Part shown: positions 1-8,874 of the stretch, in pieces
How positions within the stretch are numbered: position 1 is the first letter of the stretch
How the letters are laid out: every line of letters begins with the position of its first letter
Source: CAZPXH01 sp964591085
GTDB taxonomy: Bacteria; Spirochaetota; Spirochaetia; DSM-27196; CAZPXH01
Assembly: GCA_964591085.1 (NCBI GenBank)
Contig: CAZPXH010000005.1
Span: 62,001-126,000 of the forward strand
DNA length: 64,000 nt
Direction of reading: 5' to 3'
The notes under the pieces: generated by a model
Database searches by the model: none
What the model was told of the DNA's origin: nothing
What the model saw: the letters and a program-made list of their open reading frames with translations, nothing else
Position numbers and translations under genes: made by a program

Positions 1-183
1 CAAGACCTCGCGGAGCGAAACCCCCGATTTGCCGAGGTGGAGTACCTCCTGGGAATTACGGCCCAGGGGATGCACCAGCCAACCGAGGCGATCCGGCATT
101 TCCGCCGGGCGCTGGAAATAAACCCGGAGGACGAGCGCGCACGAGATCGCCTCGCCCTGCTGACTGATTCGGAGTGGCCCTGA
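1..183 (+). CDS. C-terminal end of a TPR-repeat protein (partial)
   Basis: An open frame runs in from the window edge for 60 residues and stops with TGA. It contains a recognisable tetratricopeptide unit, with the pattern A-I-R-H-F-R-R-A-L-E-I-N-P-E-D followed by a second helix and a short tail. TPR repeats are protein-interaction scaffolds. Nothing can be said about the full protein because the start lies outside the window. The rubredoxin gene starts only two bases after its stop, so the two are probably cotranscribed. Confidence 0.75.
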   Translation, partial: QDLAERNPRFAEVEYLLGITAQGMHQPTEAIRHFRRALEINPEDERARDRLALLTDSEWP

Positions 184-185
184 AC

Positions 186-347
186 ATGACGAAGTACGTC
201 TGTAACGTGTGCGGGTACATCTACGATCCCGAAGAAGGCGATCCCGACGCGGATATTCCGGCGGGCACGTCCTTTGAGGATCTGCCAGAGGACTGGGTGT
301 GCCCGGTATGCGGTGCGCCAAAAGAAGAGTTCAACGTAGAGGACTAA
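186..347 (+). CDS. rubredoxin
   Basis: A 53-residue protein, the standard rubredoxin length. It has both iron-binding knuckles, CNVCGYIYDPEEGD at residues 6–19 and CPVCGAPK near residues 39–46, and the conserved aromatic core (Y-I-Y-D and W-V-C-P). The four cysteines bind one Fe in a redox centre that carries electrons to oxygen- or peroxide-detoxifying reductases, typically in anaerobes. It starts two bases after the stop of the TPR gene. It is too short for the usual ORF cut-off but the family assignment is secure. Confidence 0.97.
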   Translation: MTKYVCNVCGYIYDPEEGDPDADIPAGTSFEDLPEDWVCPVCGAPKEEFNVED

Positions 348-439
348 AGCGCCTCGCGCCGACCTCCGCAGGCTGTGGCCGACGTCGGAGGACCGCGCGC
401 TGCGGGTGCCACGTGGGTGGTGTCCGCGCTCAGTGAGGT

Positions 440-1519
440 CTACAGCGCGATAGCCAGATTCAGGGGTGCCCGTTCGCTTCCGGGCATGTAATTGGCAAAC
501 GAATCAAAGGACGCACCCGCCTTTCGGAACGCCTTCCTGGCTGCGCTGAGGTAGAAGAGGCCCATCTCGCTCTCCCCGCCGGTAGCACGATAGAAGTCTT
601 CAATGCTGTGGGCGGCAGCCATGGATTGGCCCTTCTGTTCTATGTCCGTTTTGATCCGTGCAAAGGGAAGCGAAGGGTTGGTGATGGCAATCTTCATCCT
701 CGGCCGGGTCCCCGTTCCCCGTTGATTCCCAAAGTACCAGGTCACGGCCGTGGGCTCCGGAGGGCGATCCCGGGGCAGCAGTGAATGAATGGAGGCTACA
801 AGTTCAACCAGCAGGCTGGCCAGGATGTCTGCCAGGTCACTTCGTGCTTCTGCCTCCCGGACAATCTTCTGGATGTTCTGTAAGCACCCCGCACGCTCCG
901 GATGCTGTTCAAAGACCGCAAGCAGAATCCAGACCTCAGACCGGACCATCCGGATCATTCGCGCCGCCGCTGCTTCCCGCTTCATCCGATCCGCATCGTC
1001 AAGCCCGGATTCCTGTCGGATCTCGGCGGATACCGCCTCCAGGATGGAGCGGCGCATGGACATCAGTTCATCTCCGAAGCGGCGTTCCAGGAGCTCCGCC
1101 GCCGCAGGGAGGAGCAGATGATCCTCGCTGATGGGGAACCGCGGTTGGGCCCGGTGCCAGGAATCAAGAAGCTGGGAGTCCGATACACAGCGAAACGCAC
1201 GGGAAGACACCGAGCTGTACACCAGCGCAAAGGTGATGGCCTTGGTCAGATCAATGAGATCACGCCGCTGTTCCCGGAGATCGTCAATCCGGATTTCCGA
1301 GGCTCTGACCAGTCCGGTTGTGATCAGCTGCTGCAGAATCCGAGGTGAGAAGTTGCTGACCTGCATGCCCAGGCCGTCCGTACCGTCCATGGTTCGGATT
1401 CGCGCCACCCGAGCTTTCCGTCGGCGGAACTCCTCCGCGCCCTTTGGTGTAAGCACGACCGAGGTGGACATCCGGATAGGTGGTCTGCTCTGCTGCCCGG
1501 AGGCTCCGATTCCGCTCAT
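440..1519 (-). CDS. hypothetical protein, 359 aa
   Basis: The family is not recognised. The protein is predicted soluble, rich in Arg, Glu and Ala and mostly helical, with no signal peptide or membrane segment. A stretch near residues 165–215 looks amphipathic, and a less charged C-terminal part contains a W-Y-F-G-N pattern. The second in-frame ATG (A at 1471) is an alternative start; neither has a clear ribosome-binding site. It is transcribed away from the cyclase gene, with about 100 bases between the two starts. Long open frames on the opposite strand here are shadows of this GC-rich gene. Confidence 0.6.
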   Translation of the reverse strand: MSGIGASGQQSRPPIRMSTSVVLTPKGAEEFRRRKARVARIRTMDGTDGLGMQVSNFSPRILQQLITTGLVRASEIRIDDLREQRRDLIDLTKAITFALVYSSVSSRAFRCVSDSQLLDSWHRAQPRFPISEDHLLLPAAAELLERRFGDELMSMRRSILEAVSAEIRQESGLDDADRMKREAAAARMIRMVRSEVWILLAVFEQHPERAGCLQNIQKIVREAEARSDLADILASLLVELVASIHSLLPRDRPPEPTAVTWYFGNQRGTGTRPRMKIAITNPSLPFARIKTDIEQKGQSMAAAHSIEDFYRATGGESEMGLFYLSAARKAFRKAGASFDSFANYMPGSERAPLNLAIAL

Positions 1520-1600
1520 GCCGCCAGCCGGGAGGGTAGCACGCCGCTATCCCTGGCAGAAGGGGACAAGCTTCCACTGTGCGCCCCGGCCCCCGTCAGC

Positions 1601-1606
1601 TACACT
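1601..1606 (+). promoter_or_regulatory. putative -10 element of cyclase gene 1
   Basis: TACACT lies 11 bases before the chosen ATG at 1618. The paralogous cyclase has the same hexamer 12 bases before its ATG, so the placement looks conserved. There is no good -35 match and no Shine–Dalgarno sequence, so the transcript would have a very short leader. Confidence 0.4.
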
Positions 1607-1617
1607 TGGAAACTGGA

Positions 1618-3300
1618 ATGCGGATCCGCGCCAAGATTGTCCTGGTGGTGCTTCCCGTTGTGGTCTCGGTCATCGTGCTGGTAGGTGCGGTAGGCTTTCT
1701 CTCCGCATCTTCCGCCATCAATCGCCTGGCTCGCGATTTTCTGGGCTTCAAGCTCACCGAGCTTGAGAAGTTTGCCAACAGCGAATGGGCCCTGGTTCTT
1801 GAGACCACTGCCGGCGGGGGAATTCCCGGTCTTGGGGTTGAGGAACTCTCGGCGGCGGCGCAGAGCAGCGTTGAGATCTACGCCGCAAGCATCGTTGGAA
1901 GCCAGACAGAGATTATTTTTGCCGTGAATTCCAATGGCGAGATTGTCATGGCCAGCGACGGCAACCCTCCGGATCCCAGCGATGCCGAGCAGCAGGCGCT
2001 CTCGGCGTTCTACGCTGAACGTCCCCCGGGCCTGATCGAGTTCAGCCTGGCAGGCGAGGCCCGGACAGGCAGCGGCTTCTTCTTTGATCCCTTTGACTGG
2101 TACTTCCTGGTTAGTAAGACCGACGCTGCATTCTATTCAGATGTAAACGCCATCACGGTGCGAACCGCCGCCGTGCTCGGTGGCGCTGTACTCATCATCA
2201 CGCTGGTTCTGCTCTTCTTCTCCGGCCGCCTGACCCGGCCGCTTGGCCGGATGGTTGAGTCAATGAAGGCCGTGATCTCCAGCGGCGAGCTCAGCTCCCG
2301 GGTGGACGTTGAGTACAACGATGAAACCGGACGACTCGCACACACGTTCAACATCATGCTCGCTGGGCTGGATCGCGCGAACCAGGCAATCAAGCAGGAG
2401 GCGATGGATGCGGTGATGGCGCAACGGGAAGAGCGTCGACTGCGGACGCTTTTTGAACGCTACGTGCCGGGGGATGTGATTGAAGAGGTGGTCAATCAGC
2501 CGGACAACGCGCTGGTGGGAAAGGTTGCTGTTGTCAGTGTTCTCTTCAGTCACGTCAACGGATTTGACGAGGTCACTGCGCAGCTTCCACCGGACATTAT
2601 GGTGGAAAGCCTCAATCGCTACTTCGCCATGGTTGGCGAGCCCATCTTTGGCCGCAGTGGAATCATCGACAAGTACATCGGTGATGCGATCATGGCGGTC
2701 TTCGGCGCCCCAAAGGCCTACGACCGGTTCCAACTGGACAGCCTCCACGCCGCACTGGAAATGAACGAGGAGCTCCCCCGCTTCAACGCCTTCCAGCGCA
2801 AGAAGGGATTGCCGGAGTTCCACCATGGCCTTGGTCTGCACTACGGAGCGGTAACCATTGGAAACATGGGCACGGATGACAAAATGGACTACACCGTTAT
2901 CGGCGATACGGTGAACCTTGCCAGCCGCCTCCAGGGCCTCAGCCGCCAGTACCGGCAACCGATTGTCATCTCCGAGAGCCTGCAGCGTAAGATTGATGGA
3001 TTACTCCCCTGGAGGGCGCTGGACACGGTTGCGGTGAAGGGGCGAGCTGACCCGGTGCGGGTCTACACCGTGGCCGAGGAGCTGGACGCGGAGCGCAGGG
3101 AGCTGTGGGAGCTCCACAATCAGGCGATGACTGCCTACTACAACAGGCACTTCACCCAGGCAATCAGAATGCTCAACCAGGCCCTGCGGATTCAACCTGA
3201 GGACTACGCGGCCACGGTAATCCGGGACCGGGCAGAGACCTTCCGCATTCAGCCGCCTCCGGCAGACTGGTCCGGCGTAGAGGTCATGACAAGCAAGTGA
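1618..3300 (+). CDS. membrane class III adenylate cyclase with HAMP domain, first metal Asp replaced by His
   Basis: A 560-residue protein. In order: a TM helix (about residues 8–30), an extracytoplasmic Cache-like sensor with the motif FDPFDWYFLV, a second TM helix (about 175–200), HAMP, a class IIIb cyclase domain (about 300–490) and a TPR-like tail. The start MRIRAK was chosen because it is shared with the next gene. In the catalytic domain Lys352, the second metal Asp356, Thr426, Asn433 and Arg437 are present, but the first metal-binding Asp is His312 (VLFSHVNGF instead of the usual FSDIRGF). Alone it is therefore expected to be inactive or weak. The neighbouring paralogue retains the missing Asp. 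Thr at the purine-specifying position suggests ATP as substrate. Confidence 0.9.
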   Translation: MRIRAKIVLVVLPVVVSVIVLVGAVGFLSASSAINRLARDFLGFKLTELEKFANSEWALVLETTAGGGIPGLGVEELSAAAQSSVEIYAASIVGSQTEIIFAVNSNGEIVMASDGNPPDPSDAEQQALSAFYAERPPGLIEFSLAGEARTGSGFFFDPFDWYFLVSKTDAAFYSDVNAITVRTAAVLGGAVLIITLVLLFFSGRLTRPLGRMVESMKAVISSGELSSRVDVEYNDETGRLAHTFNIMLAGLDRANQAIKQEAMDAVMAQREERRLRTLFERYVPGDVIEEVVNQPDNALVGKVAVVSVLFSHVNGFDEVTAQLPPDIMVESLNRYFAMVGEPIFGRSGIIDKYIGDAIMAVFGAPKAYDRFQLDSLHAALEMNEELPRFNAFQRKKGLPEFHHGLGLHYGAVTIGNMGTDDKMDYTVIGDTVNLASRLQGLSRQYRQPIVISESLQRKIDGLLPWRALDTVAVKGRADPVRVYTVAEELDAERRELWELHNQAMTAYYNRHFTQAIRMLNQALRIQPEDYAATVIRDRAETFRIQPPPADWSGVEVMTSK

Positions 3301-3352
3301 GTGCCAGGCGTACGGCTGTGCAATCCCGATGTGTGGGCGCTTTCTCCTGCGC

Positions 3353-3358
3353 TACACT
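3353..3358 (+). promoter_or_regulatory. putative -10 element of cyclase gene 2
   Basis: TACACT lies 12 bases before the ATG at 3371 and matches the element before cyclase 1 in sequence and spacing. It may let the second gene be transcribed independently despite the 70-base gap after the first. Confidence 0.35.
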
Positions 3359-3370
3359 CAAGGCCTGAGA

Positions 3371-5077
3371 ATGCGAATCCGCGCCAAGTTTGTCCTGGTT
3401 GTACTCCCGATTGTGGTGGTTGCCATAGTTCTTGTGGCGGCCGTGAGCTATTTCTCGGCTTCAACGGGAATTAACCGGCTTGCGCGTGATTTTCTGGGCT
3501 TCAAGTCCGGCGAGCTTGAGAAGTTTGCCGTCAGCGAATGGGCACTGGTTGACGAGACCTTGCAGGCCGGCGGAATACCGGGACTGAGCGAGGACGAATT
3601 GATCTCCGCCACCCAGGAGAGCATCCGGGGCTTCGCCAGGAGCATCCTGCGCGGGGAGACGGGGCGGATCTTTGCTGTTGATTCGCAGGGGCGAGTGGTC
3701 CTGGATGCTCTTGGTGCGGAAGCCGACTCGGACGCGGATGCTCCGACGCCGGACGAGGCGGAACAGACGGTGCTCTCCACCTTCTACGAGGAGCTCCCGG
3801 CCGGTTTGATTGAGTTTAACGTTGGCGGGGTCAGCCGGGTTGGAACCGGATTCCGCTTTGAGCCCTTTGACTGGTATTTCATCACCAGTGATACCAGCGA
3901 AGCCTTCTACCGGGATCTGACAACCCTCACAGTTCGCGCGGCCGTCATGCTCGCGGTCTCGGTGCTGCTGATCAGTTTGTTGCTGCTGTCCTTTGCTTCA
4001 GCGCTGACCCGGCCGCTCGGTCAGGTGGCAGACTCCATGGAGCGCGTAATCCGGGAGAACGCCCTCAGCGAGCGTGTGGAACCGGAGTACGATGATGAAA
4101 CCGGGCAGCTCGCCCAGACCTTCAACGTGATGCTGCAACAGCTGGACCACGCCCAGCAGTTGGTGAAGCAGGAAGCCACGAGCGCTGTGCTCGCACGCCG
4201 GCGCGAGAGGAGGCTGCGGAGCGTGTTCCAGAAGTATGTGCCAGCGGAAGTCGTTGACAGCGTTTCAGACAGCGAGGAAACGGTCCTTGAGCCGGTGGCT
4301 CGGGCTGCCTGTGTTCTTTCCAGCGACATCCGGGGCTTCACCACCATCAGCAGCAGCATGCATCCGGAGGATCTGGTCAACAGTCTCAACCGCTACTTTG
4401 AGCTTATGGTTGCTCCGATCCTCCGTCGGGACGCCTTCATAGACAAGTACATCGGTGACGCAATCATTGCGGTGTTTGGCGGCGGACGGAATCCGGCCCC
4501 GGACTTCCACGTGCAGAGCGTGGAGGCGGCCCTGGACATGGTGGACGCCATTGAGGCCTTCAACGCTGACCAGAATCGGCGTGGGCTTCCCGAGTTTCAT
4601 CACGGTGTTGGAGTCAACTACGGAGCGGTTACCATCGGGAACGTTGGTACGCAGCGAAAGATGGACTACACGGTCATTGGTCCCAACGCGGACTTTGCGA
4701 GCACGCTGGAGGCGCTCACCAAGGACTACGGAGAGCCGCTCATCATCTCTGAGAGCCTCCAACGCAAGATAGACGGCCGCTACCCGTGGCGCCTCCTGGA
4801 CATGGTGGCAACCCGGGACCGACCTGACGGAATCCGAATCTACTCGGTTTCTCGGATGCTCAATGTTACGGAACAGGAAGCATGGGGACTGCACAATCAG
4901 GCGATGACCGCGTACTTCAACAAGCAGTTCCGTCAGGCCATTGGGTTGCTGAACAAGGTCTCCGGAATCCTGCCTCGGGACCGGGCAGCTTTCCTCATCC
5001 GCGAACGCTGCGAGCAGCTCATCAATGATGGGGAGCCTGCAGGCTGGACCGGCGCAGCCGGGGCCGGTGGACACTGA
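3371..5077 (+). CDS. membrane class III adenylate cyclase with HAMP domain, transition-state residues lost
   Basis: A 568-residue paralogue of the preceding gene with the same layout: TM, Cache-like sensor ending in FEPFDWYFITS, TM, HAMP, cyclase domain, TPR-like tail. Both metal Asp residues are present (Asp319 in SSDIRGFT and Asp363 in YIGDAIIAVFG), with Lys359 and Thr434. The usual GDTVNLASRL motif reads GPNADFASTL, so the transition-state Asn is Asp441 and the Arg is Thr445; the phosphate-contacting Lys (VKG) is also changed (TRD). These losses mirror those of the upstream paralogue. A C1/C2-type heterodimer, with metals from this chain and the Asn/Arg side from the other, would have one complete site. 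The activity is an inference. Confidence 0.9.
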   Translation: MRIRAKFVLVVLPIVVVAIVLVAAVSYFSASTGINRLARDFLGFKSGELEKFAVSEWALVDETLQAGGIPGLSEDELISATQESIRGFARSILRGETGRIFAVDSQGRVVLDALGAEADSDADAPTPDEAEQTVLSTFYEELPAGLIEFNVGGVSRVGTGFRFEPFDWYFITSDTSEAFYRDLTTLTVRAAVMLAVSVLLISLLLLSFASALTRPLGQVADSMERVIRENALSERVEPEYDDETGQLAQTFNVMLQQLDHAQQLVKQEATSAVLARRRERRLRSVFQKYVPAEVVDSVSDSEETVLEPVARAACVLSSDIRGFTTISSSMHPEDLVNSLNRYFELMVAPILRRDAFIDKYIGDAIIAVFGGGRNPAPDFHVQSVEAALDMVDAIEAFNADQNRRGLPEFHHGVGVNYGAVTIGNVGTQRKMDYTVIGPNADFASTLEALTKDYGEPLIISESLQRKIDGRYPWRLLDMVATRDRPDGIRIYSVSRMLNVTEQEAWGLHNQAMTAYFNKQFRQAIGLLNKVSGILPRDRAAFLIRERCEQLINDGEPAGWTGAAGAGGH

Positions 5078-5078
5078 C

Positions 5079-6386
5079 ATGCGTGCGCTCATTCTCCTGT
5101 CCCTGCTCCTCGGAGGGATCTCCGGACCTGGCGCGTTTGCGCAGGCTGGCGCCGGTACAGAGGGTAGACCCGGTGAAGATCTGGGCGGAGTGCAGTCCAC
5201 CAACATTCAGGTGCTTGTCTTGCCGGCGCTACCGTTCTCCCCGCAGACCGCCAGCGACACCGACGCAACCCGGCTTGCCGAGTCCATTGCGCCGCTCCTC
5301 GCCGCTTCCCTGGACAGCCCCGCGGCTCCGATATCCCTGACTACGCTGGATGCCCCGGCTTGGGAGGACATCGTCGGCACTGGGCAAGACCAGGGTGTGT
5401 TCAGCGGTGAGACCGCTGGGCTGGATGCAGCGGCGTTGGATGTTTCCAGGGAGCTCGGCGGGGACGTGCTTCTCCTCAGCTTCTACGAACCCCAGTCCAT
5501 CCGGATGCTGGTGCTGGTCCTTGCCTACGATGCGTGGCGTGGACGAATCATCGCTGCGCGAATAGAGCGTCCCCGGGCCGGGATCCGCTTCACCACAGAA
5601 CTTGATGACCTTGCTATTGCGCTCAACCAGGCAATCGCGGAATCCGCGGACACGCTCGTGGCAGGCAGGGACGGGGTGACCGGAGAGCCGGTGTTTGTGG
5701 CACTTGAGCTTTGGGCGGATCTTGATGGGATGTCCGTGAGCGCTCCCGGCCGCGGCAAGCTTGGGACTATCAGCAATGGAACCCTCTCCCTTCCCCGGCA
5801 GCCCTTTGTGGCGGGCCAGGAGGTCATTTTTGAGCTTTCCCACCCCGATCACTACACCCAGACCGCCAGCGTGAGAATCAACGCCGAGGACAGTACCGTT
5901 GTTCTACCAGTACCGCCTCGGCGAACGCGCGCGGTTGCTGAGATCCGATATGACACAACGATGCCGCTGGGTGGGCAACTTGGCTTTCTTTGGCACCTTG
6001 TGCCCGACCGCACCGTCATCGGCGCAAGGATTGGACTGGGATTTCAGGCCCCGTCAATAGATGACCTGGACCTGGGCGTTCCGGAGCTTGAGACCGCAAT
6101 CCGGGCGGGAGTCTATCCATTGCCAAACCGTACTGCACCCCTGCGCCTGCGGCTGGAAAGCGGGGTTGCGGTCCGGACCCTCTTCACGGAAGCGGGCCTG
6201 CTTCTGGATCCACGGCTGGTCATTGTGGATGCTACGGTCCAGCGCTTTGGTCAGCGTCTGATACTCGGACTCTCCTCAGCGCTCAGCGTGAGGATTCCCC
6301 TGGGCAACGCACGGGCAGCAGGTTCCGGGCTGTACTCCTCCGGTCTTGGTCTGCAGGTAAGCATGGAGCTGGGATACCGATGGTGA
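5079..6386 (+). CDS. secreted protein with PEGA-like and beta-rich C-terminal region
   Basis: A 435-residue exported protein. The start is the ATG two bases after the cyclase stop, because it begins an evident signal peptide (MRALILLSLLLGG, cleavage near AFA-Q). The mature part has an alpha/beta domain containing GGDVLLLSF, then a PEGA-like beta segment (about 225–290), then a C-terminal region of alternating strands ending in Gly-Tyr-Arg-Trp, which is compatible with an outer-membrane barrel. The gene two places downstream has the same architecture. Stop and start overlap with the next gene (ATGGTGA). The precise function is unknown; its position behind two cyclases suggests an envelope-linked signalling cluster. 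Confidence 0.7.
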   Translation: MRALILLSLLLGGISGPGAFAQAGAGTEGRPGEDLGGVQSTNIQVLVLPALPFSPQTASDTDATRLAESIAPLLAASLDSPAAPISLTTLDAPAWEDIVGTGQDQGVFSGETAGLDAAALDVSRELGGDVLLLSFYEPQSIRMLVLVLAYDAWRGRIIAARIERPRAGIRFTTELDDLAIALNQAIAESADTLVAGRDGVTGEPVFVALELWADLDGMSVSAPGRGKLGTISNGTLSLPRQPFVAGQEVIFELSHPDHYTQTASVRINAEDSTVVLPVPPRRTRAVAEIRYDTTMPLGGQLGFLWHLVPDRTVIGARIGLGFQAPSIDDLDLGVPELETAIRAGVYPLPNRTAPLRLRLESGVAVRTLFTEAGLLLDPRLVIVDATVQRFGQRLILGLSSALSVRIPLGNARAAGSGLYSSGLGLQVSMELGYRW

Positions 6387-7615
6387 TGGGAAGCGCTTCC
6401 TACCGCAGTAGAAGGCAGAGCCTCCGGGGGACCGGTTCGTATAGGCGGAACCCCGGGAAGCGGGACCGCGCAGTCCCAGCCCGTCCCAGGCTCCCTCTGA
6501 TCCTCGTCCTCGGCGGACTTGCCCTTGGGGGACTTGGCATCGGGGGCTGTGAGCTGCTGCAGAACAGCCCCTATCCGGGATTCCTGGCGCTCGCGGAACG
6601 CGCCGCGTCGGTTACCCGGCAGTCCGCAGGCGCTGTCTCCATTAGCCTGGTCACCCCAACGGTGGGCGGCGTTGAGCGGGAGTACCTGGTGATACTGGAG
6701 GAGGGGGCGGGGAGCGAGCCGCGCGCCCGATTCTATGACTCCGAGCTTCAGGAAGCATTTTCGCTGAACAGCTTCCAGTTCCGTAATCCTCAGGACTGGC
6801 TCGGCTTGCCGGACGGCCGAATCTGGGCCGGGGACCGGTATCTCGACGCCGAGACCGGTACCATCACCGGGGATGAAGCCAGGATCAATGCCGGGGGAAC
6901 AACGGTCGTAGTTCCCACGGACGGCGGGATCGGGCTGTTTTCCCTTCGCCTTGACACAAGCCCCGGTAACATCGAGCTACTTGCCGAACCCCTGGCGCTC
7001 TTTCTGGAGTCCGGTCCTGTTGAGACGGCTGATGTGACACTCCCTGCAAAGCTGGGAGGGGAGCGAGTGCTGGTTGCAGACCTGGATCAGCTAGCGGCGG
7101 ACAGCGAGCTGTATCCGGATAACGAGACCTTCACCTTCAACGCGAGCATCGCCGGAGCCCACGGTGCCGTTGTAGGAGATGTGGCGGTCTTGCAGGCCTA
7201 CGTGAATCTCGGTGATCGGGATACTCTGGCAAGGATAAGCGTGCCGATGCCCTTCTCCACCCTGCCCGCAAGCCCCCCGGCTGATGGCTATCCAGTTGAC
7301 TACTTCCGGATTGGTCGGGAGGCGATAGAGGGCTCGCTCCAGAGGCTTGGCGATCTGCTGCTGGTTTCAGATCAGGATTCACCCGCGGGCCTCAGGCTGT
7401 CGGTTTTTGAACTGCAACCAGCAGAACCCGGCGTGGCTGTTTCCGTTGTTCCGCTGGACGAACGCAGCGTGGACACCTTGTTCGGCCCGCAATCTGACAA
7501 CCTTGATGAGCTCGACCGCCGCGTGGCGGTGCGGCCGGACGGAACAGCATGGTTCACCTGGGATCCCGGCTCCGAGATGCTGTTCCGCCTTAGTCCCTGG
7601 TGGGAGAGCCAATGA
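6380..7615 (+). CDS. putative lipoprotein, 411 aa
   Basis: The N-terminus has a long Arg-rich segment, then a hydrophobic stretch (about residues 38–56) ending in a plausible lipobox, GIGGC. This suggests a lipid-anchored envelope protein that acts outside the cytoplasm. The rest is beta-rich, with patterns such as LPDGRIWAGDRYLD and VRPDGTAWFTWDPG that resemble beta-propeller blades. It overlaps its upstream neighbour by seven bases and its downstream neighbour by four. The gene two places downstream is a similar lipoprotein with the same kind of blades (VRPDGTSEYTEV, LLPDGSVVLSEPG). No family name is assigned. Confidence 0.65.
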   Translation: MVMGSASYRSRRQSLRGTGSYRRNPGKRDRAVPARPRLPLILVLGGLALGGLGIGGCELLQNSPYPGFLALAERAASVTRQSAGAVSISLVTPTVGGVEREYLVILEEGAGSEPRARFYDSELQEAFSLNSFQFRNPQDWLGLPDGRIWAGDRYLDAETGTITGDEARINAGGTTVVVPTDGGIGLFSLRLDTSPGNIELLAEPLALFLESGPVETADVTLPAKLGGERVLVADLDQLAADSELYPDNETFTFNASIAGAHGAVVGDVAVLQAYVNLGDRDTLARISVPMPFSTLPASPPADGYPVDYFRIGREAIEGSLQRLGDLLLVSDQDSPAGLRLSVFELQPAEPGVAVSVVPLDERSVDTLFGPQSDNLDELDRRVAVRPDGTAWFTWDPGSEMLFRLSPWWESQ

Positions 7616-8874
7616 TGCGAGCGGGACGACGTCGCCACACCGCGCTTTGCGCTCCCGTGCTGCTGGTTCTGCTTGGACTTGGGGCGCCCGGCCTACTGCT
7701 GGCTCAGGGGACAGAGCGGGTTACAACCCTTGCAGTGGTCGTGCGTGAGGGGGAAACCTCAGAGATCCGTAGGCCTCTGACGCTCCGCCTGGTGGCGGAC
7801 AGTATGGTATCGGCAGTTCCGGATTCCCCGGTGACCCTTGTGCTCAGCGCCTACACCGGGCCGGCGGATCCGGAAACACTCCGGGCGATTGCTGCAAACG
7901 CCGGTGCTGACGTCCTTCTGCTCGCCACCGTTGCCGGCACTGATGCGGAGATCGCCGTTGATCTCCAGGCCCTGGATTCCCTCAGCGGGTCCGTGCTCCG
8001 AACCGCGACCTTTGCCGATCGGCTGGACAGCGCATATCGCATTCTGTTTGGGCGCTTCTGGAATGATCTCCCAAACTTCCTGGCTGAGCTTCCTGCTATC
8101 AGCAGCACTGCGGTACTCCGTGTTGCGCTGGAAGGGGAAGGCCTTGTGGTGGTGGAGGGCGTCGGTCGGCGACGGGCGTCACCTGCGGAACCGGCCGAGT
8201 TCCAGCTTTCCGCACCTGCGAGCTATCGAGTTACTGTCAATCGGGATGGGTACTACCCGGAATCCATCTCACTGCTGCTGGAACCGGGAACAGCGGTGGA
8301 TCTGGCACCGGAGTCGGTTCAGCTCCCGAGTGTCATTCTGGATCTTGGTCTTCACTCCCTTGGGTTTCCGCGTGCGACGCTTTCCTGGATTCCCCGCGGG
8401 AGCGAGTTTGCCCTTGGAATTGGGCTTCTGAGCTATGCCGGCGGACTCAACCCCTTCTTCACTTCTGGACTTGACCTTCCCTTTACCGCAGTTCCCCTGC
8501 TGGAGATCCTTGCCACTCTCGCTGTTCCACCACTCGGGCCTGGTGTGCTTGCGGCGGGCGCGGGGGCAGAGGGCGCTGCCCTCGCCGTGCAGCCTGCCCT
8601 TGAGTTCGGTCTCAGGCTGAACGTAGGCGGTGGACCGTTTGTTGACGCAGTCATACCGGCCGTGCTCCGCCTTCCCCTGGACCTGGAGCTTCAGGTCCGC
8701 AGGGGCCGGGCGTTCTGGCTGCGCATCGCACCTGCGCTCTTCTTCCTCGCAGATCCGGACGCAGCCGCGGTGTTGCTGTCTTCCGCACAGACGGTTGGAC
8801 CCCAGCCTATTGCGGTTGGGCCCGTAGGTCTCCAGATAGCCGATCCCAGCTTCGGTTTCCGGATGGCGTTCTGA
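7612..8874 (+). CDS. secreted PEGA-like/beta-rich protein, paralogue-like to the gene at 5079
   Basis: 420 residues. The ATG overlapping the previous stop was chosen (ATGATG at 7612). A twin-Arg-rich N-terminus and hydrophobic core (about residues 9–32, ending LLLAQ) form the signal peptide. The mature part has an alpha/beta domain with the motif GADVLLLAT, like GGDVLLLSF in the 5079 gene, followed by a PEGA-like segment (YRVTVNRDGYYPESISLLLEP is split here only by description) and a long Ala/Leu/Pro-rich beta region ending in FGFRMAF. A terminal Phe is typical of barrel proteins. The exact role is unknown. The paired organisation with a lipoprotein is repeated twice in this operon. Confidence 0.65.
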   Translation: MMRAGRRRHTALCAPVLLVLLGLGAPGLLLAQGTERVTTLAVVVREGETSEIRRPLTLRLVADSMVSAVPDSPVTLVLSAYTGPADPETLRAIAANAGADVLLLATVAGTDAEIAVDLQALDSLSGSVLRTATFADRLDSAYRILFGRFWNDLPNFLAELPAISSTAVLRVALEGEGLVVVEGVGRRRASPAEPAEFQLSAPASYRVTVNRDGYYPESISLLLEPGTAVDLAPESVQLPSVILDLGLHSLGFPRATLSWIPRGSEFALGIGLLSYAGGLNPFFTSGLDLPFTAVPLLEILATLAVPPLGPGVLAAGAGAEGAALAVQPALEFGLRLNVGGGPFVDAVIPAVLRLPLDLELQVRRGRAFWLRIAPALFFLADPDAAAVLLSSAQTVGPQPIAVGPVGLQIADPSFGFRMAF

